DNA from: Draconibacterium sp.
GTDB lineage: Bacteria > Bacteroidota > Bacteroidia > Bacteroidales > Prolixibacteraceae
Direction: 5' to 3'
NCBI GenBank assembly: GCA_027011835.1
Contig: JALUZN010000261.1
Coordinates: forward strand, 1-8,485
Length of the DNA stretch: 8,485 nucleotides
A program made the position numbers and the translations under genes. Position 1 is the first letter of the stretch, and each line of letters starts with the position of its first letter. Shown piece after piece: positions 8,148 through 8,485 of this stretch. Below the pieces are notes generated by a model. That model made no database searches and was not told the DNA's origin. It saw only the letters and a program-made list of their open reading frames with translations.

Positions 8148-8206
8148 CTGAATTATTCATGAACTTTTGTTATAACTTCGGAAAAAATAGTTTCTGAATA
8201 ATTAAG
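8148..8206 (+). terminator. Weak AT-rich inverted repeat after the enzyme gene
   Basis: CTGAATTATTCA (8148-8159) and TGAATAATTAAG (8195-8206) are inverted copies with one mismatch; nine pairs (8151-8159 with 8195-8203) are unbroken. It begins one base after the stop codon at 8146. The stem is all A/U except one G-C pair, the loop is 35 bases, and no T-run follows, so it is a poor intrinsic terminator. It may protect the 3' end or be chance pairing. Confidence 0.25.
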
Positions 8207-8215
8207 AATATGTAA

Positions 8216-8233
8216 CAATAAAATATTTTATTG
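8216..8233. repeat. Perfect 18-bp AT-rich palindrome upstream of the sigma factor gene
   Basis: CAATAAAATATTTTATTG equals its own reverse complement over all 18 bases. It lies 28 bases before the candidate -33 element of the sigma factor promoter. A dyad in that position could be an operator; as RNA it would be a weak hairpin with almost no loop. The A/T-only core makes chance palindromes more likely, so function is unproven. Confidence 0.4.
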
Positions 8234-8260
8234 AATATGGCACAAATTATCTGTGTAATA

Positions 8261-8291
8261 TTTCAATGATTCGTTTTTTCGTTTACATTTG
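8261..8291 (+). promoter_or_regulatory. Candidate promoter of the ECF sigma factor gene
   Basis: TACATTTG at 8284-8291 matches the Bacteroidota -7 consensus TAnnTTTG exactly. TTTC at 8261-8264 fits the -33 TTTG in three of four bases, with a 19-base spacer. The box ends only six bases before the ATG at 8298, so transcription would start at or next to the start codon and leave almost no leader. Confidence 0.5.
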
Positions 8292-8297
8292 CTATCG

Positions 8298-8485
8298 ATG
8301 TTTAATTGGCTAACTAAAAAAGAACTTAAATCGGGAAACCCGGAGGCTTTTAAAGAGGTTTTTCGTGTGTTGTACCCACGTTTAAAAGGGTATTGCAGGC
8401 TTTTTGTTCATAATGAAGACCAGATTGAGGATATTATTCAAGAAAGTTTTATTACACTTTGGGAGAAGCACGATACTATCAAACC
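8298..8485 (+). CDS. ECF-type RNA polymerase sigma-70 factor (5' part, cut by window edge)
   Basis: The 62 visible residues fit ECF sigma region 2: GNPEAFKEVFRVLYPRLKGYC (residues 13-33, the region 2 start) and then EDIIQESFITLWEK (45-58, the region 2.2 core-binding helix with the typical DxxQExFxxLW pattern). The usual family length is about 180-200 residues, so about two thirds, including DNA-binding region 4, lies beyond 8485. The first ATG in frame is at 8298; the only near alternative, TTG at 8289, falls inside the candidate -7 box. In Bacteroidota such factors commonly sit beside a FecR-type anti-sigma gene and SusC/SusD genes and switch on polysaccharide or siderophore uptake loci. That role is inferred here from the polysaccharide-active neighbour. 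Confidence 0.88.
   Translation, partial: MFNWLTKKELKSGNPEAFKEVFRVLYPRLKGYCRLFVHNEDQIEDIIQESFITLWEKHDTIK

Noticed and set aside
1..8485. CRISPR array, tRNA, rRNA, transposase, toxin-antitoxin or phage genes
   Set aside because: I looked for regularly spaced repeats, cloverleaf-like segments and the relevant protein motifs and saw none.

Overview
The window looks like part of a polysaccharide-utilisation neighbourhood from a Bacteroidota bacterium. It is AT-rich, the start codons lack Shine-Dalgarno sequences, and two large secreted proteins end in type IX secretion (T9SS) sorting domains. Promoter candidates follow the Bacteroidota TTTG / TAnnTTTG pattern, and an ECF sigma factor of the PUL-associated kind follows. 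The family mix (lamin-tail-like modules, parallel beta-helix plus GH5-like catalytic domain, CBM6) suits a free-living polysaccharide degrader, perhaps of the marine Marinilabiliales/Prolixibacteraceae type. That taxonomic guess is an inference.

Layout, all genes on the + strand. Positions 1-109 are a short AT-rich leader. Positions 110-4060 encode a 1316-residue secreted multidomain protein with two lamin-tail-like blocks separated and followed by small beta-sandwich modules, and a T9SS tail. A strong hairpin at 4094-4126 ends that unit. The 417-base gap (4061-4477) is not empty. It holds the terminator, a consensus-like promoter, a pair of inverted REP-like arms, and a short decayed coding remnant resembling the end of a beta-helix domain. 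Positions 4478-8146 encode a 1222-residue secreted enzyme: signal peptide, right-handed parallel beta-helix, GH5-like (alpha/beta)8 domain, Ig-like Big_2 linker, CBM6 and T9SS tail. A 151-base gap with a weak inverted repeat and a perfect 18-bp palindrome leads to the start of an ECF sigma-70 factor at 8298, which is cut by the window edge.

Working together (inference): both large proteins would cross the inner membrane by Sec and the outer membrane by T9SS, ending on the cell surface or outside the cell. The beta-helix/GH5-like protein would bind and cut a polysaccharide. The lamin-tail protein, which has no recognisable catalytic domain, would act as a surface binding or scaffolding protein. 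The sigma factor probably starts a new regulatory unit, typically followed by a FecR-type anti-sigma gene and SusC/SusD genes beyond the window. The substrate cannot be named from the sequence.

I do not see a clear-cut new defence or mobile system. The most unusual items are the beta-helix plus GH5-like fusion with altered active-site neighbours, the domain layout of the lamin-tail protein, the decayed gene end in the gap, and a sigma-factor promoter so close to the ATG that the transcript may be leaderless.
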